DNA of 64,000 nt, from contig NZ_CP069161.1 in the NCBI RefSeq assembly GCF_018802605.1, positions 3,286,001 through 3,350,000 of the forward strand. The letters are read 5' to 3'. The notes under the pieces are model-generated. The model was not told the origin of the DNA and ran no database searches. It saw only the letters and a list, made by a program, of their open reading frames with translations. Shown here in pieces: positions 40,367-49,057 of this stretch. This DNA comes from Paludibacterium paludis. GTDB taxonomy: Bacteria; Pseudomonadota; Gammaproteobacteria; Burkholderiales; Chromobacteriaceae. Positions within the stretch are counted from its first letter, which is position 1. Every line of letters starts with the position of its first letter. The position numbers and the translations under genes are program-made.

Positions 40367-41131
40367 TCACGCAATCAGATAACCGCCGTCCACGTTCAGG
40401 CAGACACCGGTGGTGTAGCTCGCGGCGTCCGACACCAGGTACAGCACCGCGCCGGCCATCTCTTCCGGCTGCGCCACCCGCCCCATGGGAATGTGCGCCA
40501 GCGCCTTGTCGAGAATCGCCGGATTCTCCAGCAAGGCGGCGGCGAAACGGGTGTCCGTCGCGCCGGGCAGCAAGGCGTTGACCCGCACGCCGTCGGCGGC
40601 GCACTCCTTGGCGAACGCCTGCGTCATGGAAATGACCGCGGCCTTGGTGATCGAATAAATCCCCTGCCCCGCGCCGGGCACCACGCCGTTGACGGACGCG
40701 ACATTGACGATGGCGCCCCCGCCCTGGGCGGCCATGCGCCGCGCCGCTTCGCAGGACATGAAGAAATAACCGCGGATGTTCACATCGACGGTTTTCTGGA
40801 AGGCGGCCGGATCGGTCTTGGCGATGTGTCCGAAATACGGATTGGTGGCGGCGTTGTTGACGAGAATGTCGAGCCGGCCGTGGCGGCTGTCGAGGCTGGC
40901 GAACGCCGCGGCGATCTGCTCCGGTTCGCCGATATGGCAGGCGAGCGTCTCGGCCGACCCGCCCTCGGCGATGATCGCGGCGGCGACGCGCTCGCACGCT
41001 TCGCTCTTGCGGCTGGAGACGATCACATGGGCGCCGTGACGCGCCAGGAGGCGGGCCACCGCCTCGCCGATACCGCGGCTCGCGCCGGTCACGAGGGCGA
41101 TCTTGCCCGACAGGGAAAACGTGGAAGTCAT
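40367..41131 (-). CDS. Short-chain dehydrogenase/reductase (SDR, classical)
   Basis: NAD(P)-dependent oxidoreductase of 254 residues, FabG-like. It has the cofactor loop TGASRGIGEAVARL, NNAATNPYFG, Ser in NVASVNGVVPG, the YSITK Tyr/Lys pair, and the family C-terminus TTGVCLNVDGGYLIA. ATG at 41131 begins MTSTFSLSGKIALVTG; sequence upstream in the frame belongs to the phosphatase gene in another frame. It lies 8 bp after the histidine phosphatase stop. A ketoacyl/hydroxyacyl-CoA role parallel to LvaD is possible but unproven. Confidence 0.9.
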   Translation of the reverse strand: MTSTFSLSGKIALVTGASRGIGEAVARLLARHGAHVIVSSRKSEACERVAAAIIAEGGSAETLACHIGEPEQIAAAFASLDSRHGRLDILVNNAATNPYFGHIAKTDPAAFQKTVDVNIRGYFFMSCEAARRMAAQGGGAIVNVASVNGVVPGAGQGIYSITKAAVISMTQAFAKECAADGVRVNALLPGATDTRFAAALLENPAILDKALAHIPMGRVAQPEEMAGAVLYLVSDAASYTTGVCLNVDGGYLIA

Positions 41132-41139
41132 GGGAATCC

Positions 41140-41829
41140 TTAACGGTAACTGACGAGCGAAGGCTCGTGATCCAGGTGGGAAATCACATTCAGCGACACC
41201 GGCTCCAGCGCGTCGCCGCGCCGGGCGCAGTGCGTGATGCCGGCATTGGCGAGCCGCCAGTTCAAGGTCATGGCGGCCCGGTCGGACAGGCTCATCCAGT
41301 GCTTGCACAGCGCGGCGATCACGCCACCGGAGGTCACCACCCATACGCAGTCGGCGCCCCGGCTCGCGGCGAGAGTGTGCTCGAGCGCGCCGAGAATGCG
41401 CCGCTGGAAAGCGGGCCAGGACTCGCGGTACTCGTCATCGAGGTAGCCGGTCATCCAGCGCTCCATCGCCGACGCGAACACCGACTGGAAGGCCTTGCGC
41501 GGCTCGGGCTCGGAGGCCAACCAGCCAAGAATGGCGCTCTGGCTCGACAGCCCGGGACGCGCGCGCGCGAGCACATCCAGATAATCGAATTCGTCGAATC
41601 CATCGTGGATGACGGGCGACACCGCGCCTCCCGCGGCGTCGGCCGCAAGCCTTGCCGTGTCGCGCTGCCTTGCCATGCGGCCGCAAAACACCGCGTCGGG
41701 CGCCGCCCTCCGGCCGGCCAGCCAGGCGCCGGCCAGAACGGACTGACGCTCTCCGAGCGGGCTGAGCGCGTCGTACTCCTCGCGGTCGAAGCCGGCCTGT
41801 CCGTGGCGAATGAAATACACGCCGGGCAC
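41140..41829 (-). CDS. Histidine-phosphatase-superfamily protein with altered second His motif
   Basis: Predicted phosphatase of the phosphoglycerate-mutase-like fold, 229 residues. The nucleophile motif FIRHGQ is at the N-terminus (His9). The second catalytic-His region, normally VxHGG, reads VVTSGGVI, so the His is replaced by Ser167. GTG at 41829 is the start, with AAGGAG eight bases upstream, and just overlaps the region after the APH-type gene's stop. Its place between a kinase and SDR genes suggests it removes a phosphate made by the neighbouring kinase, or removes a dead-end phospho-product. Confidence 0.83.
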   Translation of the reverse strand: MPGVYFIRHGQAGFDREEYDALSPLGERQSVLAGAWLAGRRAAPDAVFCGRMARQRDTARLAADAAGGAVSPVIHDGFDEFDYLDVLARARPGLSSQSAILGWLASEPEPRKAFQSVFASAMERWMTGYLDDEYRESWPAFQRRILGALEHTLAASRGADCVWVVTSGGVIAALCKHWMSLSDRAAMTLNWRLANAGITHCARRGDALEPVSLNVISHLDHEPSLVSYR

Positions 41830-41831
41830 GC

Positions 41832-42896
41832 TCAGTTCTCCTTGATGACGCGACGGCAGCGGTCGAGCAGATAATTGACCAGCGCGCCGAATTGGGCGAA
41901 TTGCGGGTTGCGTGTCTCTCCCTGGTAATAACGCCGCCAGATCTGCTGCACGATGACCGCCAACCGGAAAATCCCGAACACGTCGTAGAACACGAAATCC
42001 GACATGTCGCGCCCGGTTTTCGCGCCGTAATACTCGATCACTTCGCGCCGCGACAGCATGCCGGGAAGGTGGGTCGGCTGGCGGCGCACCGCCCGGAAGG
42101 TCGCGTCGTCGCCGGCTTCCACCCAATAGGCGAGCGCATTGCCCAGATCCATCAGGGGGTCGCCCAGTGTCGCCATTTCCCAATCGAGCACCCCGATAAT
42201 GCGCGACGGATCGTTCCGGTCCAGCACCAGATTGTCGAAACGCCAGTCATTGTGAATCAGGCAGGTTGCCGCGTCCCTGGCCGGCGCGTGTCCGGACAGC
42301 CAGCGGATCACATCGTCGCACGCCGCCACATCCGGGGTGCGCGCCTTGTCGAAACGGTCCCTCCAGCCTTCCAGCTGGCGTGCGACATAGCCTTCGCCCC
42401 GACCCAGTTCGCGCAGGCCGGCCACCTGCCAGTCGACCTCGTGCAGGTCGATCAGCGCATCGAGCATGGCCCGGCACAGCGCCCTCGCCCGCTCCGCGTC
42501 GAGCGTCATGCCCTCGGGTAAATCCCGGCGCAAAATCACTCCGTCGATGCGCTCCATCACGAAGAAATCGCAGCCGATCACGCCGGGATCCTCGCACACC
42601 GCCACCACCCCCGGCACCCGCGGATAGACGTCGCGCAGCGCCGTCATGATGCGCGCCTCGCGGATCATGTCGTGGGCGCTCCTGGCCTTGTGTCCGAACG
42701 GAGGACGGCGCAGGATCAGCGAACGCCCGGGAAAATCCAGCTGATAGGTGAGATTGGACGCCCCCCCGGAAAACTGGGTGACGGCAGGCAAGCCACCGAA
42801 CACCGCGCCGTTCGCCGCGAGAAACCGCGCGATGGCCTGGCTATCCAGTTCTTCGCCGGAGCGCACCGGCCCGGCCTTGTCGATCGTCGCTGTCAT
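41832..42896 (-). CDS. APH-fold phosphotransferase (LvaA/ACAD10-11 kinase-domain type)
   Basis: Predicted small-molecule kinase of 354 residues. Nucleotide-binding N-lobe elements include [14 protein letters not shown] and the Lys/Arg strand LILRRPP. The catalytic loop [12 protein letters not shown] has Asp217 and Asn222, and the metal-binding motif is [11 protein letters not shown]. This is the phosphotransferase type found with acyl-CoA dehydrogenases, as in Pseudomonas LvaA and the kinase domain of mammalian ACAD10/11. Those phosphorylate 4-hydroxyacyl-CoA so that the dehydrogenase homologue can act on it. The ATG overlaps the stop of the acyl-CoA dehydrogenase gene. It is not an antibiotic-resistance enzyme by context. 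Confidence 0.87.
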   Translation of the reverse strand: MTATIDKAGPVRSGEELDSQAIARFLAANGAVFGGLPAVTQFSGGASNLTYQLDFPGRSLILRRPPFGHKARSAHDMIREARIMTALRDVYPRVPGVVAVCEDPGVIGCDFFVMERIDGVILRRDLPEGMTLDAERARALCRAMLDALIDLHEVDWQVAGLRELGRGEGYVARQLEGWRDRFDKARTPDVAACDDVIRWLSGHAPARDAATCLIHNDWRFDNLVLDRNDPSRIIGVLDWEMATLGDPLMDLGNALAYWVEAGDDATFRAVRRQPTHLPGMLSRREVIEYYGAKTGRDMSDFVFYDVFGIFRLAVIVQQIWRRYYQGETRNPQFAQFGALVNYLLDRCRRVIKEN

Positions 42897-44131
42897 CGCA
42901 TCGCCTCCATGTCGAGCCCCAGGCGCCGGGCCTGGGCTTTGAGTTCGCGTTTGGCCACCAGCATGCGGTGCACCTCGTCCGGACCGTCGGCGATGCGCAG
43001 GGCCCGCGCGTACCCGAACAGGCCCGCCAGCGGGAAGTCCTCGCACAGCCCGGCGCCGCCGTGCATCTGGATGGCGGCGTCCACCACCGTCTGGGCGACA
43101 TTGGGCGCCACCACCTTGATCATCGAAATTTCGCTGATGGCTCCCTTGATGCCCACGGTATCCATCATCCACGCCGCTTTGAGCGTCAGCAGGCGCGCTT
43201 GCTCGATCGCCATGCGGGCATTGGCGATGATGTCGACGTTGCCGCCCAGCTGCGCCAGCGGCTTGCCGAACGCGCGCCGCTCGAGCGAGCGCCGGCACAT
43301 CGCGTCCATGGCCCGCTCCGCCGCGCCGATGGCGCGCATGCAATGATGGATCCGCCCGGGCCCGAGCCGGCCCTGGGCAATCTCGAAACCCCGCCCCGGG
43401 CCGAGAATGACGTGGTCGAGCGGCACGCGCACGTCGGTAAAGCTCACCTCGCCATGTCCGTACGGTTCGTCCAGTTCCCCGAACACCCGCAGCATGCGCT
43501 CGATTTTCACGCCGGGAGCGTCAATCGGCACGATGACCATCGAGTGGCGGGCGTGCTTGGCCGCCTGCGGATCCGACAACCCCATGAAAATCACGAACCG
43601 GCAATCGGGATGGCCGATGCCCGTGCTCCACCACTTGCGACCATTGAGCACGACCCGATCCCCTTCCACACGCACCGTGGCCGCCATATTGGTCGCATCC
43701 GACGAGGCCACCTCCGGCTCGGTCATGCAAAAAGCGGAACGTATCCGTCCCTCCAGCAGCGGCATGAGCCAGCGCTCTTGCTGCATGGGCGAGCCGTAAT
43801 GCGCCAGCACTTCCATATTGCCGGTATCCGGCGCGTTGCAGTTGAACACTTCCGCCGCGATCGGCGAACGTCCCATCATCTCGGCCAGGGGCGCGTATTC
43901 GGCGTTGCTCAGACCGGCGCCGAAACGCTCTCCCGGAAGAAACAGGTTCCACAGTCCGGCCTCGCGCGCCTTGCGCTTGAGCGCTTCCATCACCGGCGGC
44001 ACGTTCCAGGGTCGTTCTCCCCGTGAGAGCGTGGCATAGTACTCGGCTTCCGCCGGGTACACCTCGTCATCCATGAAACGCGTCAATCGTTCCAGATACT
44101 CCCGGCCTCTGGCCGTATTCGCAAAATCCAT
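42893..44131 (-). CDS. Acyl-CoA dehydrogenase (ACAD10/11, LvaC-like)
   Basis: FAD enzyme of 412 residues acting on an acyl-CoA. Family features are [17 protein letters not shown], the FAD-binding region around [20 protein letters not shown], and the C-terminal [14 protein letters not shown]. The position of the usual catalytic Glu (YEGT) reads ADGPDEVH, as in ACAD10, ACAD11 and LvaC-type proteins. GGAGGGT precedes the ATG at 44131. First gene of the operon, with a divergent LysR regulator. Together with the adjacent kinase this suggests turnover of a 4-hydroxy/4-phospho-acyl-CoA rather than ordinary beta-oxidation. Confidence 0.9.
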   Translation of the reverse strand: MDFANTARGREYLERLTRFMDDEVYPAEAEYYATLSRGERPWNVPPVMEALKRKAREAGLWNLFLPGERFGAGLSNAEYAPLAEMMGRSPIAAEVFNCNAPDTGNMEVLAHYGSPMQQERWLMPLLEGRIRSAFCMTEPEVASSDATNMAATVRVEGDRVVLNGRKWWSTGIGHPDCRFVIFMGLSDPQAAKHARHSMVIVPIDAPGVKIERMLRVFGELDEPYGHGEVSFTDVRVPLDHVILGPGRGFEIAQGRLGPGRIHHCMRAIGAAERAMDAMCRRSLERRAFGKPLAQLGGNVDIIANARMAIEQARLLTLKAAWMMDTVGIKGAISEISMIKVVAPNVAQTVVDAAIQMHGGAGLCEDFPLAGLFGYARALRIADGPDEVHRMLVAKRELKAQARRLGLDMEAMR

Positions 44132-44174
44132 CGCCACCCTCCGGCGTTGCACGGGTAATGCGAAAAGAATATCC

Positions 44175-44224
44175 TTCGAATGAAAAATCCATCAAATGAA
44201 TAGTTCGAATGGAGGTTCATTCAT
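44175..44224. promoter_or_regulatory. Repeats between the acyl-CoA dehydrogenase operon and its LysR gene
   Basis: TTCGAATG occurs twice as a direct repeat (44175-44182 and 44204-44211), and ATGAAT / ATTCAT form a dyad at 44196-44201 and 44219-44224. The 96-bp AT-rich divergent region probably holds both promoters and the regulator's operator. Confidence 0.55.
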
Positions 44225-44227
44225 TTC

Positions 44228-45124
44228 ATGCATCTTAGCCGCATCGATCTGAACCTGTTTGTGGTGTTCGACGCCATCTATGGCGCGGGGGGCCTGACGC
44301 CGGCGGCCCGCCAGCTCAGTCTGACCCAGCCGGCGCTGAGTCACGCGCTGGCAAGATTGCGCGATGTATTCGGCGACCCCCTGTTCGTGCGTCAGGGCAG
44401 CGCGATGGTGCCGACGCCGCTGGCGCGCAGCCTGATCGGTCCGGTCAGGCAGGCCTTGCAAGGACTTGATGCGAGCGTGAACCATAACCGGAGCTTCGAT
44501 CCGGAAACCGCCCGCCGGACCTTCACGATCGGACTGAGGGATGTGCTGGAAGCGACGGTGCTTCCGCCACTGATGGGGGTACTGCGGGCACGGGCGCCGG
44601 ATATCGACATCGCCGCGGTCAGGGCGGACAGACGGGAGCTGGAGCGCGACCTGGCATCCGGCGCGCTGGATCTGGCCGTCGATATCGCGCTTCCGCTGGC
44701 GGACCGCATACGGCGCCGGCGCATCGGCAGCGACCGGCTGGTCGTTGTGGCGCGCGGGGGAAACATCGACGGGTTATTGACGCTGGAGCGTTATCTCGCC
44801 GCGTCCCACGTCCTGGTTTCGTCACGCAGCAAAGGCCCCGGCGTGGAGGACATGGAGCTGAACCGCCATGGACACAGAAGACGGATAGGCTTGCGCTGCC
44901 AGCATTATTTCGCGGCCTGCCGGGTGGTGAATGAGACGAATCTGCTACTGACAATGCCGGAGCAATATGCCGCCATTGCCAATCGCAATCTCGACAACGC
45001 CATTCATGCGTTTCCGCTTTCCATGCCCGAGCTGGACGTTTACTTGTACTGGCATGAAACCGTCGAACACGACGCGGCGAACGCCTGGCTCAGGGAGATG
45101 CTGCTGGACGGTTATCCGCGCTAG
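44228..45124 (+). CDS. LysR-family regulator of the acyl-CoA dehydrogenase operon
   Basis: Transcription factor of 298 residues, NodD/LinR-like subgroup judging by the N-terminus MHLSRIDLNLFVVFDAIY and the HTH LTQPALSHALARLRDVFGDP. The effector domain ends around LYWHETVEHDAANAWLREML, typical of this subgroup. It is divergent from the acyl-CoA dehydrogenase-kinase operon and separated from it by repeats, which makes it the likely activator or repressor. GGAGG lies 12 bases before the ATG, slightly far. Confidence 0.88.
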   Translation: MHLSRIDLNLFVVFDAIYGAGGLTPAARQLSLTQPALSHALARLRDVFGDPLFVRQGSAMVPTPLARSLIGPVRQALQGLDASVNHNRSFDPETARRTFTIGLRDVLEATVLPPLMGVLRARAPDIDIAAVRADRRELERDLASGALDLAVDIALPLADRIRRRRIGSDRLVVVARGGNIDGLLTLERYLAASHVLVSSRSKGPGVEDMELNRHGHRRRIGLRCQHYFAACRVVNETNLLLTMPEQYAAIANRNLDNAIHAFPLSMPELDVYLYWHETVEHDAANAWLREMLLDGYPR

Positions 45125-45140
45125 GAAGTGCGAGCGCCAT

Positions 45141-45560
45141 TCACACGGCGGTCAGCGCAGCTGCCGCGAAACGCTCCTTGCCGACGGCAGTTCCGGCATG
45201 CGCGGCGCCGTGCCGCGCCAGTCTTTCGAGTCCGGCGCGCAGCGGCGCTTGAAGCTCGGCGGGCAGCCGGTCATGGGAAAAGAGTCCGATGCGCTTGACC
45301 GCCAGATCAAGACGGGGACGGAATTCGCCGCTCAACTCGCACAGGCGGGTCTCTACCGCGCTTCCCTCGCCGGCCAGTGTTCCGAGCACCGACACGCGCA
45401 GACCCAATTGTTCGTGAAACTGTCTGGCAAGGCTGTCGCGCGCGTCTTCGCCGTCCTTGAGGTTCCCGCCCGGCAGAACCCACTGATCCTGGTCGTTGAG
45501 CATCAGCAACAGGTCGCCCTCCGGGGACACCAGCACTCCATTGATCGATTGCGGATTCAT
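45141..45560 (-). CDS. Nudix-fold protein with degenerate Nudix box
   Basis: Protein of 139 residues with the Nudix beta-strand start INGVLVSPEGDLLLM and WVLPGGNLKDGEDARD. The box ends RQFHEQLG (residues 46-53), where the consensus is REUxEExG. Two of the three helix glutamates are Gln (Q47 and Q51), while E38 and E50 are kept. The expected fold seems intact but hydrolysis may be reduced or the protein may have another role. The ATG at 45560 is chosen for GGAG six bases upstream and the fold's N-terminus. It is convergent with the LysR gene 17 bp away. Confidence 0.72.
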   Translation of the reverse strand: MNPQSINGVLVSPEGDLLLMLNDQDQWVLPGGNLKDGEDARDSLARQFHEQLGLRVSVLGTLAGEGSAVETRLCELSGEFRPRLDLAVKRIGLFSHDRLPAELQAPLRAGLERLARHGAAHAGTAVGKERFAAAALTAV

Positions 45561-45741
45561 GGGCAGCTCCAGAACTTGAGAAAATCGGTGCACAACCATG
45601 TCAGCGCGTGTCGCTCGGGATATTTTCACGAAACTGTCATTAACATGGCATTCGCGAAGGATTATCCGGGGAAGCCCGGCATTTTCCAATGTCCATATTC
45701 CCATTCCGGGCGCCCCATCCGGATAGGCTGGCACACACCGG

Positions 45742-46002
45742 TCAGCGGCGGCGGGCGGTTTTCCAGTAGGCGAATTCCTCCTCGTAGACCTCCGCGTCAA
45801 GATCCATGACCCGCTGCTGCAACCTGGCCTGGACGTCGCGCACGGCGCGGTTGTAGACGCACGGGGCGATCTCCCGGAGAAAAAACTCCAGCAACGCGCC
45901 GGCCTGAAGATTGCCGACCGGCTCGTCCATGTTTGCCTCGAAAAACCGGACGATAGACTGAATCGCCCCTTCCCGGTCCGCCTGGTCCAGTTCAATGCTC
46001 AT
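45742..46002 (-). CDS. DUF2164-family small protein
   Basis: Cytoplasmic protein of 86 residues, largely helical, matching the DUF2164 family by its SIVRFFEANMDEPVGNLQAG and LLEFFLREIAPCVYNRAV segments. Function is unknown. ATG at 46002 follows AGGGGGCGGGA. It lies 55 bp downstream of a DUF4153 gene on the same strand and may be co-transcribed with it. The region between it and the Nudix gene (45561-45741) holds no gene that I can see. Confidence 0.78.
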   Translation of the reverse strand: MSIELDQADREGAIQSIVRFFEANMDEPVGNLQAGALLEFFLREIAPCVYNRAVRDVQARLQQRVMDLDAEVYEEEFAYWKTARRR

Positions 46003-46056
46003 TCCCGCCCCCTTCTTTTCGCGCATCGAATAGGTGCGCTCGCGGGTCAGTCTAAC

Positions 46057-47874
46057 TCACGGTTTCACGGGCCGCACCATGCAGGAGAAGGACAGTTCGG
46101 GCAACGGCCGATCCAGGGGCAGGCGTTGGCCATCGATGAAAAAATCCTTGAAAGACGGGTCAAGCCGGGTGAAACGGCCGGACAGCAAAGCCTGCTTGAG
46201 CCAGGCAAGGCAGGTGGGAGGAACCGGAAGCGTACCGGCGACGGTCCATCCGCCATCCGGTTTTTCGGCGAGAAGGACAGGAGGCCGCGCTTGCGCGAAC
46301 AGCGCGATCTGGGCAAGAGGACGGGCCGGGAGAGTCACGAACACCGCGTCGCACGTCTGCCCGGCACGCGTCAGACAGGCGGGAAGCAACCACGGGAAAT
46401 GCCGCCTATCGCGCCAGTTTTCCCTCAACAGCCCCGGGGGTAGCGCCATGCCGTCGTTGAGCATGCGAAGATTGGCGCGCAAATCCGGCATGGTCGCCTC
46501 CGCGGGGCCGTCGTTAGTGGCCGGCGCGAACTCCAGAGCACGCTTCGCGCCCCGCCGGATCGTTTCCGACTCCGGGCCTTCCCGCTGGCTGGCCAGCCTT
46601 CGCAGCGCCTCCAGGCCGAACCGTCCGCCATCCGAGCGCAAAAAGGCGAAGTCGAAGCGGTCGGCCGGCACCTTCCGGGCGGCAAGGCGTTCGACCTGAT
46701 TGACAACCGACAACCGTACCGGATCGGCGAACGGGGTCAGCGCGGCCAGGGACAGCGTCAGGAACACGCCCGCGGCGAAAAGATTCACCCGGCCAAGACG
46801 CGACGCCTCGGGCAGCGACCAAAGATAACCCGCGGCATACACGAGCATCAGCGCGCAAAGCTGTGCGGCAATGACGCGGCCGGGCGTCCAGCCGTAATCG
46901 GCGACGCGCAGTGCCAGCGCATACATGGCGATCGTCGTTAACGGCATGAGCATGGTGCTCGCAATGCGCATCGCCCAAAGCAACGGTCGCGGCAGCCCGG
47001 CAAGATAACAGCCGTCCTGATAGACGACATTGATCAGCACGACCAGCGCCCCCGCCGCGCCAAGCACGATCACCGCGCCATGACGTGTTTCCCAAAGCGG
47101 AGCCAGGCCGGTGAACGCGATGGCGAGGAGAAATCCCCCGATCAGCAGAACCGCCACCGGAAGCAACCAGGAGAGCAAGAGCAGCGCCAGCTGGCGGATG
47201 CCGCTGACAATGCCGAACCGCGTGTCGGTCAGATGCCAGGCCAGCGACAGGGCCATCGTGGAAACCGGTATGGCGAACCAGGCGCTGCGCAGTGTGTCAA
47301 GCAGCCACGGCAGATTCAGCAGCCGGAACAGAACACCGCCAAGATGGAGCACGAGCCACATCGAACCCACGAAAAACACGGCGAACAGCGACTGTACCGC
47401 GAGCTTCCAGGAAATGGCGAAATAACCGTGGTAGCTGGCGATGCGGCGCTTCTCGCGCCCCGCTGCCAGCACGAGCGAGAGGGAAACGAACACCAGGGGA
47501 AGAAGGACAAGAACCAAAAAGAGCGCCGGCCGCAGATAACTGTCGGCATTGGCGGGCAAGCCCAGGCTCCAGATACGGTACTGGGATACCGCGACCAGAA
47601 GCACCGCCGACGCGGACAGCCAGGTCACTTGCCCGGACAACGACAGAACGCCTTGGGACGCCGTCAGGATCAAGGGCAGAAACAATCCCGCCATCAGCAT
47701 GGGCACGAACAGGAGCGGAGCGGTCGCCGGCCACCGCTCCATCTCCGATAACCGGTACAGCGCGAAAAGCGCCGCACCCTGAACGAGGCCGATGGCCAGA
47801 CGCACCATGGCGACGGCTCGCGGGCGGTCGCGGCCGCCCGGCGGGTCGACCGGCACCGATTTCAATTCCATCAT
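46057..47874 (-). CDS. DUF4153-type polytopic membrane protein
   Basis: Protein of 605 residues with about twelve hydrophobic segments over the first 400 residues, and a C-terminal soluble domain of some 190 residues with a predicted beta-rich region. It resembles DUF4153 membrane proteins by the conserved transmembrane layout and the QSLFAVFFVGSMW segment. Function is unknown. The start at 47874 (MMELKSVPV) has AGGGGGA six bases upstream. It lies between dapA upstream and DUF2164 downstream, all on the minus strand. Confidence 0.7.
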   Translation of the reverse strand: MMELKSVPVDPPGGRDRPRAVAMVRLAIGLVQGAALFALYRLSEMERWPATAPLLFVPMLMAGLFLPLILTASQGVLSLSGQVTWLSASAVLLVAVSQYRIWSLGLPANADSYLRPALFLVLVLLPLVFVSLSLVLAAGREKRRIASYHGYFAISWKLAVQSLFAVFFVGSMWLVLHLGGVLFRLLNLPWLLDTLRSAWFAIPVSTMALSLAWHLTDTRFGIVSGIRQLALLLLSWLLPVAVLLIGGFLLAIAFTGLAPLWETRHGAVIVLGAAGALVVLINVVYQDGCYLAGLPRPLLWAMRIASTMLMPLTTIAMYALALRVADYGWTPGRVIAAQLCALMLVYAAGYLWSLPEASRLGRVNLFAAGVFLTLSLAALTPFADPVRLSVVNQVERLAARKVPADRFDFAFLRSDGGRFGLEALRRLASQREGPESETIRRGAKRALEFAPATNDGPAEATMPDLRANLRMLNDGMALPPGLLRENWRDRRHFPWLLPACLTRAGQTCDAVFVTLPARPLAQIALFAQARPPVLLAEKPDGGWTVAGTLPVPPTCLAWLKQALLSGRFTRLDPSFKDFFIDGQRLPLDRPLPELSFSCMVRPVKP

Positions 47875-47993
47875 GAACCGTCCCCCTTTCGCGGACACCA
47901 GTCACCCGATCAGGGACTGCCCGAGATCCGCAAGAGTTTCGCGACCGGAGGGTTTCGGTATGTTCCTACACGCGGCCAAGCCGGCCCGGACAC

Positions 47994-48869
47994 TCAGAGC
48001 AGGCCGAGCGCCGACATGGCCTCATCAATGCGCGCCCGCGCCTGCTCGGTCACCGACGTCATGGGCAAGCGCAGTTCATCGCGGCACAGGCCAAGACGCG
48101 ACAACGCATATTTGGCGCCTCCGGGACTCGGTTCGATGAACAGCGCGGAATGCAGCTCGCACAGCGTTGCATTGAGTTCGCGGGCCGTGGCGAAATCGCC
48201 TTCCAGCGCCGCTTGGGCGAATCGCGCATACGCTTTGGGCGCGACATTGGCCGTGACCGAGATGCTGCCGACACCGCCATGGGCGAAATACCCCAGCGCC
48301 GTCATGTCGTCGCCCGACAGGAAAGCGAACGGCTTGCGCACACGCCGCATCTCCAGCGAGACGCGACCAACCTGCCCGGTGGAGTCCTTGATGCCCCGTA
48401 CCCTGTCGAGCTCCGACAGGATCGCCACGGTATCGATCGTTAATTCGATGCCGGTGCGGGACGGAATGTTGTAGAGCAGGATCGGCAGTTCGCAGGCCTG
48501 GTCCAGTACACGGAAATGATTGATGATCTGGGCCTGCGTTGGCTTGTTGTAGTAGCCCGTGGCATGCAGTACGGCATCCGCGCCGGCCTGGCGCGCCAGC
48601 CCCGCCAGATCGACGGCTTCGCGGGTGCAGTTGGTGCCGATACCGGCGATGACCGGCAGGCGTCCGCGCGCCGAGGCGGCGGCGGCGGCGAGCACGTCGT
48701 AACGCTCCTGGCGCGACAGCGTGGGACTCTCGCCGGTCGTCGCGCATACCGCCAGCGCCGAGGTGCCCTCCGAGACATGCCATTCAACGAGATCCGCCAG
48801 TGCCTTGTAATCAACTTCGCCCTGGACAAACGGGGTGACCAGCGCGGCGATGGATCCTGTCAGATTCAC
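47994..48869 (-). CDS. dapA: 4-hydroxy-tetrahydrodipicolinate synthase
   Basis: First committed enzyme of lysine/diaminopimelate synthesis, condensing aspartate semialdehyde and pyruvate, 291 residues. It starts VNLTGSIAALVTPF at a GTG (48869) with GGAG seven bases upstream, which matches the family N-terminus better than the TTG five codons earlier. The active site includes TTGE in CATTGESPTLS, the Tyr motif ATGYYNKPTQ, YNIPSRTG with the dicarboxylate-binding Arg, and the Schiff-base Lys in RGIKDSTG. It is separate from other dap genes. A related aldolase of the family cannot be entirely excluded. Confidence 0.9.
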   Translation of the reverse strand: MNLTGSIAALVTPFVQGEVDYKALADLVEWHVSEGTSALAVCATTGESPTLSRQERYDVLAAAAASARGRLPVIAGIGTNCTREAVDLAGLARQAGADAVLHATGYYNKPTQAQIINHFRVLDQACELPILLYNIPSRTGIELTIDTVAILSELDRVRGIKDSTGQVGRVSLEMRRVRKPFAFLSGDDMTALGYFAHGGVGSISVTANVAPKAYARFAQAALEGDFATARELNATLCELHSALFIEPSPGGAKYALSRLGLCRDELRLPMTSVTEQARARIDEAMSALGLL

Positions 48870-49057
48870 GGTACTCTCCAGCAAGATTGGGATGGCGCAA
48901 GCTTAGGGATATCCCCGAACCGGCACAATCGATATGAACTCACGCCAGCCATCAAAAAAAATCACGGCTAGAATCTTTTACAAAATGCATTTGACATCTG
49001 GCTCGCACGCGAGAACGATATTACTATGTCATTTTTTGTAACCGGAAAAACGTGATC

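Noticed and set aside
41832..42896. Aminoglycoside resistance gene
   Set aside because: The fold is APH-like, but the operon with an ACAD10/11-type dehydrogenase and the HNDWRFDN catalytic loop point to acyl-CoA metabolism rather than antibiotic modification.
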